The notes: a model not told the origin generated them from the sequence alone. A stretch of 46,381 nt of DNA from Pseudomonadota bacterium (GCA_023387775.1 JAEWHN010000231.1:1-46381), one strand, 5' to 3'; counted from the stretch's first letter, positions 31,942-41,283 are shown. Program-made: numbers and translations.

Positions 31942-32290
31942 GTCGAAATCCCTTATTTGTCATCCAGGCTCCCGCCCGGTCCGCCGTTCCGATCATGCCG
32001 GCTTCCCTGCCAGCATATCGTCATTCGCGGGCATTTTGTCATCGCTGCTGCAGTGCCAAAACTCCAGTGTCGGCCGGCGTCCAGTTCCTTACGAACCCCG
32101 CGCTCCCCGGCTCTGCCAGCGCGCAGGCCGTTCCTGCCGATCCTCGCACCTCTTTGCGGTATATCGCCGGGATCGCCGGCGCAAAAGGCCTGGCCCCGCA
32201 GTTCGCGCCGGTTGATGCGCAGCGCACACTATAATGGCTTAACGCCTGCTCCATTCATGCTATTGGCGCGTTGGTTGATGCGAGAATGGA
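31942..32290. promoter_or_regulatory. 349-bp divergent intergenic region
   Basis: This gap separates the divergent dehydrogenase and LysR genes and should hold both promoters. A consensus TATAAT lies at 32230-32235 ahead of the LysR gene, but the nearest -35-like hexamer (TTGATG, 32212-32217) is only 12 bases away, so I cannot define a full promoter. No gene, repeat or operator is clear in the rest. Confidence 0.3.
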
Positions 32291-33199
32291 ATGATGTTTG
32301 CAAGATCACTGATCCCCGATTTGGGCAAGCTGCAGGCCTTCGAAAGCGCTGCGCGCCATGGCAGCTTCACGCTGGCTGCCAAGGAGCTGAGCCTGACGCA
32401 AAGCGCCGTCAGCCGGCAGATCAAGGAACTGGAAACCCAACTCGGCGTCACACTTTTCGAGCGCGTCAGGCAACGGGTCGTTCTTTCCAGCACGGGGCAG
32501 AGTTTTCTACCCGACGTGCGCAAATTGCTGGGCCAGACCGAGGAAGCGATGCTGCGCGCGATGACCGCGCCAAAATCCTCCGCGCTCAACCTCGCCACCC
32601 TGCCGACCTTCGGCAGCCGCTGGCTGGTGCCGAGGCTGCCGGACTTCCTGATCCGCAATCCGGGCGTCACCCTGAACGTGGTATCGCGTTCCGAACCGTT
32701 CGACCTCGAAGACAACGCCTTCGATGCCGCGATCCACTACGGCCAGCCAGTATGGGCGAACGCGACGTGCCGCTACATCTGCCGCGAGGTGATCGTGCCG
32801 GTGGCAAGCCCGGCCTTCCTGGACGCCAGGATAAGCGGAGAAGGGCCGGCGGCACTTGCAGCCGGGCCGCTATTGCATCTCGCCACAAGGCCAAAGGCCT
32901 GGGCAAGCTGGTTCCAGACCGCGGGCGTGGAGACAGGCTCGCCCTTTGTGGGCCATCGGTTCGACCAGTTCACAATGCTGATCGAGGCCACCATTGCCGG
33001 CCTCGGGCTCGCCCTTCTTCCGCGCTACCTGATAGAGCAGGAACTGAAGGACGGAAGACTGCAGGTTGCGGTTGATCGACCGTTGCCGACGGAAAACAAT
33101 TACTACTTCGTCGTCCCACTCAAAAACCGGGCCAATTCATTGGCTAACCTCCTGTTCGAGTGGATTTCCGGTCAGGTCGGAACCGCAATCCAGCGCTGA
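32291..33199 (+). CDS. LysR-type transcriptional regulator
   Basis: Residues about 10-70 form a winged helix-turn-helix with SFTLAAKELSLTQSAVSRQI. The effector domain begins around residue 95 (LPTFGSRWLVPRLPDFL), again of the GcvA/DsdC branch. Total 302 residues. ATGGAATG precedes the start. It is divergent from the antiquitin-type dehydrogenase gene, the arrangement usual for a LysR regulator and its target, so control of lysine or amino-adipate catabolism is inferred. Confidence 0.92.
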   Translation: MMFARSLIPDLGKLQAFESAARHGSFTLAAKELSLTQSAVSRQIKELETQLGVTLFERVRQRVVLSSTGQSFLPDVRKLLGQTEEAMLRAMTAPKSSALNLATLPTFGSRWLVPRLPDFLIRNPGVTLNVVSRSEPFDLEDNAFDAAIHYGQPVWANATCRYICREVIVPVASPAFLDARISGEGPAALAAGPLLHLATRPKAWASWFQTAGVETGSPFVGHRFDQFTMLIEATIAGLGLALLPRYLIEQELKDGRLQVAVDRPLPTENNYYFVVPLKNRANSLANLLFEWISGQVGTAIQR

Positions 33200-33461
33200 T
33201 CTATTTGGCGCCTGCCAAGATATGCATCTCGTGGAAGCGGACGCTGCACGCATTTACAGCAAGCAATCACGCGGCACTTACATCGATATTTCGGTTTTGA
33301 CCCGCAGATCAATTTCTCATCGATTTCAACATCCTCGCGGCCAATAAACCGAATTTGAACGATTGGCACATATTCGCTTGGGCAATCGAAAACCGGGCAG
33401 CGCCCCCACTCCCGGAAACGCTGATTTCTAAAGATCAGCAGCCTGAGAACAAGGAACTGCC

Positions 33462-35069
33462 ATGTCCGACACCTCCGTTGCCACTGACGCCTCAGTCGCC
33501 CGGCGCCTCGCATTCGTCCGTTTCGACGCCGAGGCGCGCGAGGCTCTGAATGCCGTGAAGCCCGCCCTTGACGCGGCGCTTCCGTCTGCAATGGACAATT
33601 TCTACAGCCACATCTCCAAATTCGAGGAGGCGCGGCAGTTCTTCGGTGGCGCCGGTCAGGACGGAAGCCAGAAGATGCAGGCCGCCGCGGGACGGCAGGT
33701 GAAGCACTGGAGCGCCATCGCCGCCGCAGATTTCGGCGACGCCTACGTCCAGTCTGCAAAGCGCATCGGGCGCATCCATGCCGACATCGGGCTCGAGCCC
33801 CGCTGGTATGTGGGCGGCTACACCGTCATCATCGACCAACTCGTATCCGTCGTGCTCGAGCAGCTGTGGCCCAAGGCGCTTGGCCTCCGCGCCCCGGGGT
33901 GCGAGCGGGCAAGTGACGCGCTGAGCGCGCTGCTCAAGGCTTCGCTCTTCGACATGGAGCTGGTGATTTCCACCTATCTGGAAGAATCCGAAAAGCGGCG
34001 CCTTGCCGCCGAGGAGGCTCGCGAACAGGCGGAGATGGAGCAGCGCACTGCGCTCGCCGCTCTTGCGGAAGCGATCGACCAGCTCGCCAAGGGACGGCTG
34101 GACTATCGGCTCGGCACGCTGGACGCCCCGAACTATGCTTCCATCCAGAGCGATTTCAACCGCGCCATGGAACATCTCGAGGAAGCGGTCGGCCGTATCC
34201 ACGGAAACGCGGACGTGATCCGGGACGGCTCCACGAAGATCGTTCAGGCGGCCGATGACCTGGCGCGGCGGACGGAACACCAGGCGGCAAGCCTGGAGGA
34301 AACGGCGGCGGCCCTTGAAGAGATCTCGCAAGCAACCTCCCAGACGGCCAGCGGCGCGCTGAAGGCGGACGGCGTTGCGCAGGAGGCGAAGACCAGCGCA
34401 CAATCCAGCAGCCAGGCCATGCGGGACATGGTCGTTGCCATGGCGGAAATCGACAGTTCGGCCAAGCAGATCGGCCAGATCGTCTCCCTGATCGATGACA
34501 TCGCCTTCCAGACCAATCTGCTGGCGCTGAACGCCGGTGTGGAGGCGGCCCGCGCCGGCGATGCCGGCAGGGGATTTGCCGTCGTCGCCTCCGAGGTGCG
34601 CAGCCTGGCGCAGCGTTCGGCGGACGCCGCGCGCGAGATCAAGACGCTCATCGCCTCTTCCGGCGAGCGGGTGTCGGCGGGCGTGAACCTCGTCGGCCAG
34701 ACCGGCGAAGCGCTGGAAGTGCTGATCGGCAAGGTTTCGGAAATCAGCGTGCTGGTGGCCGAGATGGCGAATTCGGCCAAGGAGCAGTCGATCGGGCTGA
34801 CCGGGATCAACGATGCGGTCAACCAGCTTGACCAGGTCACCCAGCAGAACGCGGCCATGGTCGAGGAATCCACCACCGCCTCCCATGCGCTGGCCCTGGA
34901 AGCCGAGAACCTTGCAACCAGCGTGTCCCATTTCCAGATCGCGGGCCGGATGGCCGATGCAGTCATGCCGGTCGCGTCTCACCAGCGGCACGCCGCTCCA
35001 GCGCTCAAGGTGGTCCGCGCCGAAAAGGCGAAAGCCGTTGCTATCGACGATGGATGGAGCGAGTTCTAA
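33462..35069 (+). CDS. Soluble globin-coupled chemoreceptor (HemAT-like MCP)
   Basis: This 535-residue chemoreceptor has no membrane segment. Residues 1-180 are a sensor globin; the proximal haem histidine is His106 in RIGRIHADIGLEP, with FYSHI near 47-51 in the distal half. A HAMP-like segment (about 195-245) leads to the MCP signalling domain, whose tip reads IDDIAFQTNLLALNAGVEAA. The last five residues, GWSEF, fit the x-W-x-x-F pentapeptide that tethers CheR. It probably senses oxygen or redox state in the cytoplasm and feeds CheA. It is similar in layout to rhizobial cytoplasmic receptors such as IcpA. The 262-bp upstream gap shows only an AAGGA ribosome site. Confidence 0.9.
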   Translation: MSDTSVATDASVARRLAFVRFDAEAREALNAVKPALDAALPSAMDNFYSHISKFEEARQFFGGAGQDGSQKMQAAAGRQVKHWSAIAAADFGDAYVQSAKRIGRIHADIGLEPRWYVGGYTVIIDQLVSVVLEQLWPKALGLRAPGCERASDALSALLKASLFDMELVISTYLEESEKRRLAAEEAREQAEMEQRTALAALAEAIDQLAKGRLDYRLGTLDAPNYASIQSDFNRAMEHLEEAVGRIHGNADVIRDGSTKIVQAADDLARRTEHQAASLEETAAALEEISQATSQTASGALKADGVAQEAKTSAQSSSQAMRDMVVAMAEIDSSAKQIGQIVSLIDDIAFQTNLLALNAGVEAARAGDAGRGFAVVASEVRSLAQRSADAAREIKTLIASSGERVSAGVNLVGQTGEALEVLIGKVSEISVLVAEMANSAKEQSIGLTGINDAVNQLDQVTQQNAAMVEESTTASHALALEAENLATSVSHFQIAGRMADAVMPVASHQRHAAPALKVVRAEKAKAVAIDDGWSEF

Positions 35070-35124
35070 GCGCTCCCCCAAATCCAGCGCCCTTCCTGCG
35101 TCAATCGAGGCAGGAGGGACGCCC

Positions 35125-35907
35125 CTAGGATAGCGACAGCTTTGCCGCCACGTCCTTCAACAAGCCCAATGTCTGGGTGATATTAGCCTGGCCGTTGTCC
35201 AGCCTCTGTATGTAGGGGCACGTCAGCACCGCAATTGCATAGCCCTCCGGCGACAGGATCGGCACTGAGATGTCGTTGACGCCGCGAATCTGCTGGCTCT
35301 CGCCGATCCGGTGGCCGGCGCTTCGATAGCCCGCCAGCGCAGGCTCCAATCCGGCGAAGGCTTCGGCCATTCTGGTTCCTTCCCAGCGCGCCGCGATTTC
35401 CGCCTTTGCATGCTCGTCCTGGAAGGCCAGCAGCGTCTGGCCGGACCCGGTCGTCAGCAGGTCTATATGGGCACCGATGCGGATGCCGAACTCCCAGTTG
35501 CCGGGGCAACTGGCATGCGCCACCACGATCGCCGCGTCGCGGTCGGGCACCACCAGATGGCATGACTGGCCGGCGTCGCGGGCAAAGGCGTCCATCAGCG
35601 GCAGGGCGCGCGTCACCAGCCGCCGCACCGGCGGATGACGGTGGGCGAGCACGAACAGCTTCATGGTCAGGGCGTAGCGGTCGCCCTCGGGCGAGCGGCT
35701 GACATAGTCGCGCGCCACCAGGCGTTCGAGCATGCGGTAGACCTCGCTTGGCCCCCGTCCCATGGCCTTCACGATCTCGGCGCGCGTGAGGCCGCTTGGC
35801 TGTTCGGACAGAAGCTCAAGAATGTCCAGCCCCTTGTCGAGCGCCGGCGCGCGGTAGCGTTCGTCCTTGGCCGTCTCGTCTGACGTTTTAGCCGGCCGCT
35901 TCGGCAT
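35125..35907 (-). CDS. IclR-type transcriptional regulator of the sugar cluster
   Basis: The N-terminal winged helix (about residues 20-80) reads DKGLDILELLSEQPSGLTRA; the C-terminal effector domain includes GAHIDLLTTGSGQTLLAF and GVNDISVPILSPEGYAIAVL, both IclR hallmarks. It has 260 residues. It is divergent from the SDR gene at 36032 across a 124-bp A+T-rich region with overlapping promoter candidates, so it is the likely repressor or activator of the fucose-type operon. The inducer is probably a pathway acid or keto acid, by analogy. Confidence 0.92.
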   Translation of the reverse strand: MPKRPAKTSDETAKDERYRAPALDKGLDILELLSEQPSGLTRAEIVKAMGRGPSEVYRMLERLVARDYVSRSPEGDRYALTMKLFVLAHRHPPVRRLVTRALPLMDAFARDAGQSCHLVVPDRDAAIVVAHASCPGNWEFGIRIGAHIDLLTTGSGQTLLAFQDEHAKAEIAARWEGTRMAEAFAGLEPALAGYRSAGHRIGESQQIRGVNDISVPILSPEGYAIAVLTCPYIQRLDNGQANITQTLGLLKDVAAKLSLS

Positions 35908-35950
35908 TGCTCCAAACCCCTCCCGGTCAACCGGACCTTGCGATTGCCCA

Positions 35951-36004
35951 TTGCAGGGTCGATTTATTTATGAATAGTATGTTTGTATATAGACAGGATC
36001 GCAA
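35951..36004. promoter_or_regulatory. Divergent overlapping promoters, IclR gene and fucose-type operon
   Basis: Rightward: TTGCAG (35951-35956), 18 bases, TAGTAT (35975-35980). Leftward: TTGCGA (36004-35999), 17 bases, CATACT (35981-35976). The two -10 elements overlap. TATTTATGAATA (35965-35976, 10 of 12 positions symmetric) lies on top of both and is a candidate IclR operator. CCGGT-CA-ACCGG (35923-35934) is a second inverted repeat nearer the IclR start. This stretch is much richer in A+T than its surroundings. Confidence 0.45.
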
Positions 36005-36031
36005 GCAGTTTGCTGGGAGGAGGCAACGGTT

Positions 36032-36784
36032 ATGCGACTGAGGGGCAAACGCATCTTCATTTCCGCAGCTGCCCAGGGCATTGGCCGTGCCAGTGCGCTT
36101 GCCTGTGCTGCCGAAGGGGCGCACGTCATCGCCACCGACATCAATGCCGAGGCGCTTGCCTCGCTTTCAGCGGAGAACAGCCTCATCGAGACGCATCGCC
36201 TCGACGTGCGCGACAGCGCTGCCGTGGCAGAATTCGCGCGCGGGCCGGCGGCTGCTCTCGACGGGCTCTTCAATTGCGCCGGCTTCGTCCATCACGGCAC
36301 GATCATGGAATGCGGCGAGGACGACTGGGATTTCAGCTTCGACCTCAACGTCAAGAGCATGTACCGCACCACCCGGGCCTTCCTGCCCGGCATGCTCGAG
36401 CGCGCCGAGGCGAACGGCTCCGTCGTCATCCTCAACATGGCCTCGATGGCCTCGTCGATAAAAGGCTTCCCGAACCGCCTGGTCTACGGCGCCACAAAGG
36501 CGGCCGTCATCGGCTTCACCAAGGCGATGGCCGCCGACTATGTGCGTCGCGGCCTGCGCTGCAACGCACTCTGTCCCGGAACGGTCGACACCCCATCGCT
36601 GCGCGGCCGCATTGCCGCTGCAGCCGACCCGGTGCAGGCCGAAAAGGACTTCATCGCCCGCCAGCCTATCGGCCGGCTTGCGACCGTCGCCGACATAACA
36701 CCGCTGGTCGTCTACCTGCTCTCAGATGAATCCCGCTTCGTCACCGGCCAGGCCGTCCTGGTAGACGGCGGCGTCACCATATAG
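36032..36784 (+). CDS. SDR oxidoreductase, 2-keto-3-deoxy-L-fuconate dehydrogenase type
   Basis: This 250-residue short-chain dehydrogenase carries AAAQGIGRASALA (cofactor loop), FNCAG, and the YxxxK pair in VYGATKAAVIGF. Its LRCNALCPGTVDTPSL and LSDESRFVTGQAVLVDGG segments resemble the DHRS6-like branch that includes 2-keto-3-deoxy-L-fuconate 4-dehydrogenase. That enzyme would oxidise the product of the dehydratase at 41357. It is the first gene of the operon, behind GGGAGGAGG. The substrate assignment is inferred from context. Confidence 0.8.
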   Translation: MRLRGKRIFISAAAQGIGRASALACAAEGAHVIATDINAEALASLSAENSLIETHRLDVRDSAAVAEFARGPAAALDGLFNCAGFVHHGTIMECGEDDWDFSFDLNVKSMYRTTRAFLPGMLERAEANGSVVILNMASMASSIKGFPNRLVYGATKAAVIGFTKAMAADYVRRGLRCNALCPGTVDTPSLRGRIAAAADPVQAEKDFIARQPIGRLATVADITPLVVYLLSDESRFVTGQAVLVDGGVTI

Positions 36785-36802
36785 GCGAAGAGGGGGCGGG
36801 CC

Positions 36803-37687
36803 ATGATCGCAAGGATCGACGGCCACTGCCACTACTGGGCGCTCGAACGCGGCGACTATGGCTGGCTGACGCCGGATGCCGAGCATCTGGCGCCGATCCA
36901 TCGCGACTTCGGCGCGGCCGAGATGCGCCCTTTGGCCAGTGCGGCAGGCGTCGGCCGCCGCATTCTGGTCCAGGCCGCCCCCACCGAGGCCGAGACGCAC
37001 TACCTGCTCGAACAGGGGCGGAAGGACGATGCCGTCGCCGGCATCGTCGGCTGGGTCGACCTGTCCGATCCCGACAGCGTAGCCTCGCTCGAACGCTTTG
37101 CCTGCGACCCGCTATTCAAGGGCGTGCGCCCCATGCTGCAGGATCTCGACGATCCGCAATGGATCGCCACAAGCCCGTATCCGGATACGGTAGCCGCCCT
37201 GAAGCGGCTTGGCCTGCGTTTCGACGCACTGGTGATGCCGCAGCATCTTTCGGCGCTCATCCAGTTCGTCGACGCAAACCCCGATCTTCCCGTCATCATC
37301 GACCATGCGGCCAAGCCTGCCTTCGCCGCCCCCTCCGACGACCCGCGCCACGAAATGTGGGAACGCGGCATGGCGCAGCTCGCAGCTCGTCGCCACGTCG
37401 TCTGCAAACTCTCCGGCCTGCTGACAGAGATGCGGGCCGGCCACCGCACCACGCCGCAAGCAGCGGCTGCCTTTCTCCGGCCCACGGTCGACAAGCTGCT
37501 TGCCTGGTTCGGGCCGGAACGCATCGTCTGGGGTTCGGACTGGCCGGTCCTGACGCTGGCAGCCGGTTACGACTTCTGGAACGAGGTCACCGCGCGACTG
37601 CTCGACGGCCTCGGCGAGGCAGAGCGGGCCAGCATCCACGCGCATGCCGCCGAACGCTTCTACGGTCTCGATGGAGGCCGCGCATGA
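36803..37687 (+). CDS. Amidohydrolase-family L-fuconolactonase
   Basis: The 294-residue TIM-barrel hydrolase starts MIARIDGHCHYWALERGDYGW, with the metal-binding H-x-H. Further ligands are in VIIDHAAKPAF near residue 170 and VWGSDWPVLTLAAGY near 245. The family opens sugar lactones such as L-fucono-lactone to the acid. Its stop overlaps the start of the ABC ATPase gene (ATGA at 37684-37687), so they are translationally coupled. It follows the first SDR by 18 bp. Confidence 0.85.
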   Translation: MIARIDGHCHYWALERGDYGWLTPDAEHLAPIHRDFGAAEMRPLASAAGVGRRILVQAAPTEAETHYLLEQGRKDDAVAGIVGWVDLSDPDSVASLERFACDPLFKGVRPMLQDLDDPQWIATSPYPDTVAALKRLGLRFDALVMPQHLSALIQFVDANPDLPVIIDHAAKPAFAAPSDDPRHEMWERGMAQLAARRHVVCKLSGLLTEMRAGHRTTPQAAAAFLRPTVDKLLAWFGPERIVWGSDWPVLTLAAGYDFWNEVTARLLDGLGEAERASIHAHAAERFYGLDGGRA

Positions 37688-39198
37688 GCGCCCTCGTGGT
37701 CATGAAGGACATCCAGAAATCGTTCCCCGGCGTGCGCGCCTTGCACAATGCGCAGCTCGAGCTGCGTGCGGGCGAGGTTCATGCGCTGATGGGCGAGAAC
37801 GGCGCCGGCAAGTCGACGCTGATGAAGATCCTGGCCGGCATCTACCGGCGCGATGGCGGCGAGATCCTGCTCGACGGCAAGCCCGTGGAGATCAACTCGC
37901 CGCGCCAGGCGCAAGACCTTGGCATCGGCATCATCCATCAGGAGCTCAACCTGATGCCGCATCTGACCGCGGCCCAAAACATCTTCATCGGCCGCGAGCC
38001 GCGCAAGGCGGCGGGGCTGCTGCTGGACGAGGCGAAGCTGAACGCGCAGGCAGCCCGGATCTTCGCCAGCATGCATCTGAAGCTTGATCCTCGTACCACC
38101 GTGGGCGGGCTCACCATCGCCCGCCAGCAGATGGTCGAGATCGCCAAGGCGCTGTCGTACCGCTCCCGGGTCCTGATCATGGACGAGCCGACCGCGGCGC
38201 TGAACGAGGCCGAGATCAAGGAGCTTTTCGCCATCATCGCCCGGCTCAAGGCCGAGGGCGTCGGCATCGTCTACATCTCGCACAAGATGGACGAGCTGAA
38301 GCGCATTGCCGACCGCGTGACGGTCATGCGCGACGGCGAATATATCGGCACCCTGCCGGCGCGCGAGACCCCGGTCGAGAGGATCATCTCGATGATGGTC
38401 GGCCGCGCCCTTTCCGACGAAAGTCCGGCAGCCCCCGACAATTCCGCCGCAACCGTGGTGCTCGAAGTTCGCGGCCTCAGCCGTGGCAAGGAAATCCGCA
38501 ACGTCTCGTTTTCCGTCCGCAAGGGCGAAATCCTCGGCTTTGCCGGCCTGATGGGCGCCGGCCGCACAGAAGTAGCGCGCGCCATTTTCGGCGCCGACCG
38601 GCGCGACGGCGGCGAGATCTTCGTGCATGGCAGGCGGGTCGACATCCGCAAGCCTCAGGACGCGGTGCGCGCCGGCATAGGCTACCTCTCCGAGGACAGG
38701 AAGCACTTCGGCCTCGCCACCGGCATGGACGTGCGCAACAACGTCGTGATGGCGAGCCTGAGCCGCTTCACCAGTCCGGGCGGGCTGCTCCAGGAAGCGG
38801 CCATGCACGACGCTGCCATGCGCTACATCGACCAGCTGGCCATCAAGACGCCGTCAGACCGGCAGGAGGCGCGCCTGCTCTCCGGCGGCAACCAGCAAAA
38901 GATCGTCATCGCCAAATGGCTGCTGCGCGACTGCGAGGTGCTGATCTTCGACGAACCTACGCGCGGCATCGACGTCGGCGCCAAGAACGAAATCTACAAG
39001 CTGCTCAACGCGCTGGCAGATCAGGGCCGCGCCATCATCGTCATCTCCTCCGAGCTGCCCGAGATCCTGAGGCTCAGCCATCGAATCGCCGTGATGTGCG
39101 AAGGCAGGCTCACCGGCTTTCTGCCGCCGGGCTCTTCGCAGGAGGAGATCATGAACCTCGCCACCATGCGCGGCGAGGCCGTCGAGCTCAGCGCATGA
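37684..39198 (+). CDS. CUT2-family sugar ABC transporter ATPase (RbsA-like)
   Basis: This 504-residue protein has two fused ABC domains. The first has Walker A GENGAGKST, signature-like LTIARQQMVEIAKAL and Walker B VLIMDEPTAAL. The second has a degenerate Walker A (GLMGAGRTE), signature LSGGNQQK and DEPTRGIDVGAK. This pattern is that of RbsA/XylG ATPases, which power import of pentoses, fucose and related sugars. It overlaps the lactonase gene by 4 bases and precedes the permease gene by 31 bp. Confidence 0.96.
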   Translation: MSALVVMKDIQKSFPGVRALHNAQLELRAGEVHALMGENGAGKSTLMKILAGIYRRDGGEILLDGKPVEINSPRQAQDLGIGIIHQELNLMPHLTAAQNIFIGREPRKAAGLLLDEAKLNAQAARIFASMHLKLDPRTTVGGLTIARQQMVEIAKALSYRSRVLIMDEPTAALNEAEIKELFAIIARLKAEGVGIVYISHKMDELKRIADRVTVMRDGEYIGTLPARETPVERIISMMVGRALSDESPAAPDNSAATVVLEVRGLSRGKEIRNVSFSVRKGEILGFAGLMGAGRTEVARAIFGADRRDGGEIFVHGRRVDIRKPQDAVRAGIGYLSEDRKHFGLATGMDVRNNVVMASLSRFTSPGGLLQEAAMHDAAMRYIDQLAIKTPSDRQEARLLSGGNQQKIVIAKWLLRDCEVLIFDEPTRGIDVGAKNEIYKLLNALADQGRAIIVISSELPEILRLSHRIAVMCEGRLTGFLPPGSSQEEIMNLATMRGEAVELSA

Positions 39199-39229
39199 AG
39201 GAAACGATGCCGGCAAAGGGAGAGACCAG

Positions 39230-40228
39230 ATGAGTGCGACGACGTCCACCGCGAATATCTCGTCCGGCACGAGGTTTTCCGGCGCCCAGCACCGGCTGCT
39301 TGCCTTCGCCAGCCTCATTGCCTTGATAGCAGTCTTCAGCCTCGCCTCGCCCAATTTCATGCAGACCAGCAACATCATCGCCATCCTGCAGGCGACGTCG
39401 GTCAACGGCGTGCTGGCCATCGCCGCCACGCTCGTCATCATCACCGGCGGCATCGACCTGTCCGTCGGCACGCTGATGACCTTCTGCGCCGTTAGCGCCG
39501 GCGTGGTGCTGACCTTCTGGGGCATGCCGCTGGGCCTCGGCGTCATCGCCGCCGTGATCGCCGGGGCGGTGAGCGGCACCATGTCCGGCACATTCGTGGC
39601 CAAGCTGAAAATCCCGCCCTTCATCGCCACGCTCGGCATGATGCTGATCCTCAAGGGCCTGTCGCTGGTGATCTCGGGCACGCGGCCGATCTACTTCAAT
39701 GGCACGCCTGGCTTCACCCAGATCTCGCAAGGGTCGCTCATCGGCTCGCTCGTCCCTGCCCTGCCCATCCCCAACGGCGTGTTGATCCTGTTTCTGGTGG
39801 CGATCGCGGCAAGCTTCATTCTGGAGCGCACCATTCTCGGCCGCTTCACCTTCGCGCTCGGCTCCAACGAGGAAGCGGTGCGCCTCTCCGGCGTCAACAC
39901 CGATCGCTGGAAGATCGCAGTCTATGCGCTCGCCGGCAGCATCTGCGGCATCGCCGGGCTGCTGATCGCCTCTCGCCTCAACTCGGCCCAGCCGGCTCTC
40001 GGCCAGGGCTATGAGCTCGACGCCATCGCCGCAGTGGTCATCGGCGGCACGTCGCTCTCGGGCGGGCGCGGCACGATCATCGGCACCCTCATCGGCGCGC
40101 TGATCATCAGCGTTCTGGCCAACGGCCTGCGCATCCTGTCCGTCGCCCAGGAATGGCAGACCGTGGTTACCGGCAGCATCATCATCCTTGCCGTCTATAC
40201 CGACATTCTGCGCCGCAGCAGGCTTTGA
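39230..40228 (+). CDS. CUT2-family sugar ABC transporter permease (RbsC-like)
   Basis: The 332-residue inner-membrane protein has about 8-10 hydrophobic helices. Family signatures are ITGGIDLSVGTLMTFCAVSA near residue 72, KIPPFIATLGMMLILKGLSL, and YELDAIAAVVIGGTSLSGGR near residue 262. It forms the import channel with the ATPase just upstream. AGAGAC precedes the ATG. A short hairpin (40242-40258) lies between it and the binding-protein gene. Confidence 0.95.
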   Translation: MSATTSTANISSGTRFSGAQHRLLAFASLIALIAVFSLASPNFMQTSNIIAILQATSVNGVLAIAATLVIITGGIDLSVGTLMTFCAVSAGVVLTFWGMPLGLGVIAAVIAGAVSGTMSGTFVAKLKIPPFIATLGMMLILKGLSLVISGTRPIYFNGTPGFTQISQGSLIGSLVPALPIPNGVLILFLVAIAASFILERTILGRFTFALGSNEEAVRLSGVNTDRWKIAVYALAGSICGIAGLLIASRLNSAQPALGQGYELDAIAAVVIGGTSLSGGRGTIIGTLIGALIISVLANGLRILSVAQEWQTVVTGSIIILAVYTDILRRSRL

Positions 40229-40241
40229 GGAGGCGTGCCTT

Positions 40242-40258
40242 GCGCGGCCAGGCCGCGC
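40242..40258 (+). other. Inverted repeat between permease and binding-protein genes
   Basis: GCGCGGCC-A-GGCCGCGC has 8-base arms around one base and could fold with a 3-base loop. It lies 13 bases after the permease stop and 70 bases before the binding-protein gene. It may shape mRNA processing in the operon. Confidence 0.4.
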
Positions 40259-40327
40259 CAACAACGAAGAAGAGAGCGAGAGCGCTCCTGGGAAGTTTCG
40301 ATCGAAAACGAACCAACGGAGGAAACC

Positions 40328-41272
40328 ATGTTTAACAGACGCACCGTTCTCGGCGCCCTCAGCGCCATCGCCCTCATGGGCAGCGGCTCGACCATGGCAA
40401 TGGCCGAGGACATGTACATCCCGCTCATCTCCAAGGGCTTTCAGCACCAGTTCTGGCAGGCCGTGAAGGCGGGCGCAGACAAGGCCGCGGCCGACCTCGG
40501 CGTGACCGTCACGTTCGAAGGCCCGGACTCGGAATCGCAGGTCGACCGACAGATCGACATGCTGGCCGCTGCCCTCGCCAAGAAGCCGGCGGCGATCGGC
40601 TTCGCAGCACTCGACAGCCAGGCGGCAATCCCGCTGCTGCAACAGGCCAAGGATGCCAATATCCCCGTCGTCGCCTTCGACTCCGGCGTCGACAGCGACA
40701 TCCCCGTTGCCACCGCCTCGACCGACAACCTGGCCGCGGCGGCCCTTGCAGCCGACAAGATGTCCGAGTTGATCGGGGGCGAAGGCAAGGTGGCGCTGGT
40801 GGTGCATGACCAGACCAGCCGCACCGGCATCGACCGCCGCGACGGCTTCGTCAACCGCATCAAGGAAGCTCATCCGAAGATCGAGATCGTGGCCATCGAA
40901 TATGGCGAGGGCGACCATCTGAAGTCGACGGAGATCACCAAGGCGATCCTGCAGGCCAATCCGGACCTGAAGGGCATGTTCGGCGCCAACGAAGGCTCGG
41001 CCATCGGCGTGGTTAATGGCGCCAAGGAACTTGGCCGCAAGGTAGTGATCATCGGCTACGATTCCGGCACCCAGCAGAAGCAGGCCATTCGCGACGGCGA
41101 AATGGCCGGCGCCATTACCCAGAACCCGGTCGGCATCGGCTACAGAACCGTCGAAGCTGCGGTCAAGGCGGCCAAGGGGGAAGCTGTCGAGAAGCACATC
41201 GACACCGGCTTCTACTATTACGACAAGTCGAACATCGACCAGCCGGAGATCGCGGCGGTCCTCTACGACTGA
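40328..41272 (+). CDS. Sugar ABC transporter substrate-binding protein (RbsB-like)
   Basis: The 314-residue protein has a signal peptide (MFNRRTVLGALSAIALMGSG, cut probably after AMA) and the type I periplasmic binding fold: YIPLISKGFQHQFWQAVKAG, then PAAIGFAALDSQAAIPLLQQ and VVAFDSGVDSDIP, with VVIIGYDSGTQQKQAIRDG in the second lobe. It captures the sugar for the CUT2 transporter. A strong GGAGGAAACC site precedes the ATG. Stem-loops flank its cistron, suggesting separate mRNA stability. Confidence 0.94.
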   Translation: MFNRRTVLGALSAIALMGSGSTMAMAEDMYIPLISKGFQHQFWQAVKAGADKAAADLGVTVTFEGPDSESQVDRQIDMLAAALAKKPAAIGFAALDSQAAIPLLQQAKDANIPVVAFDSGVDSDIPVATASTDNLAAAALAADKMSELIGGEGKVALVVHDQTSRTGIDRRDGFVNRIKEAHPKIEIVAIEYGEGDHLKSTEITKAILQANPDLKGMFGANEGSAIGVVNGAKELGRKVVIIGYDSGTQQKQAIRDGEMAGAITQNPVGIGYRTVEAAVKAAKGEAVEKHIDTGFYYYDKSNIDQPEIAAVLYD

Positions 41273-41283
41273 TTTATCCCTGC

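Noticed and set aside
32230..32235. A perfect TATAAT before the second LysR gene
   Set aside because: No -35 hexamer lies at the right distance, so a full promoter could not be claimed; mentioned only within the intergenic entry.
39188..41197. A 669-codon open frame on the minus strand across the transporter genes
   Set aside because: It is the complement of the permease and binding-protein genes and has no recognisable domain.
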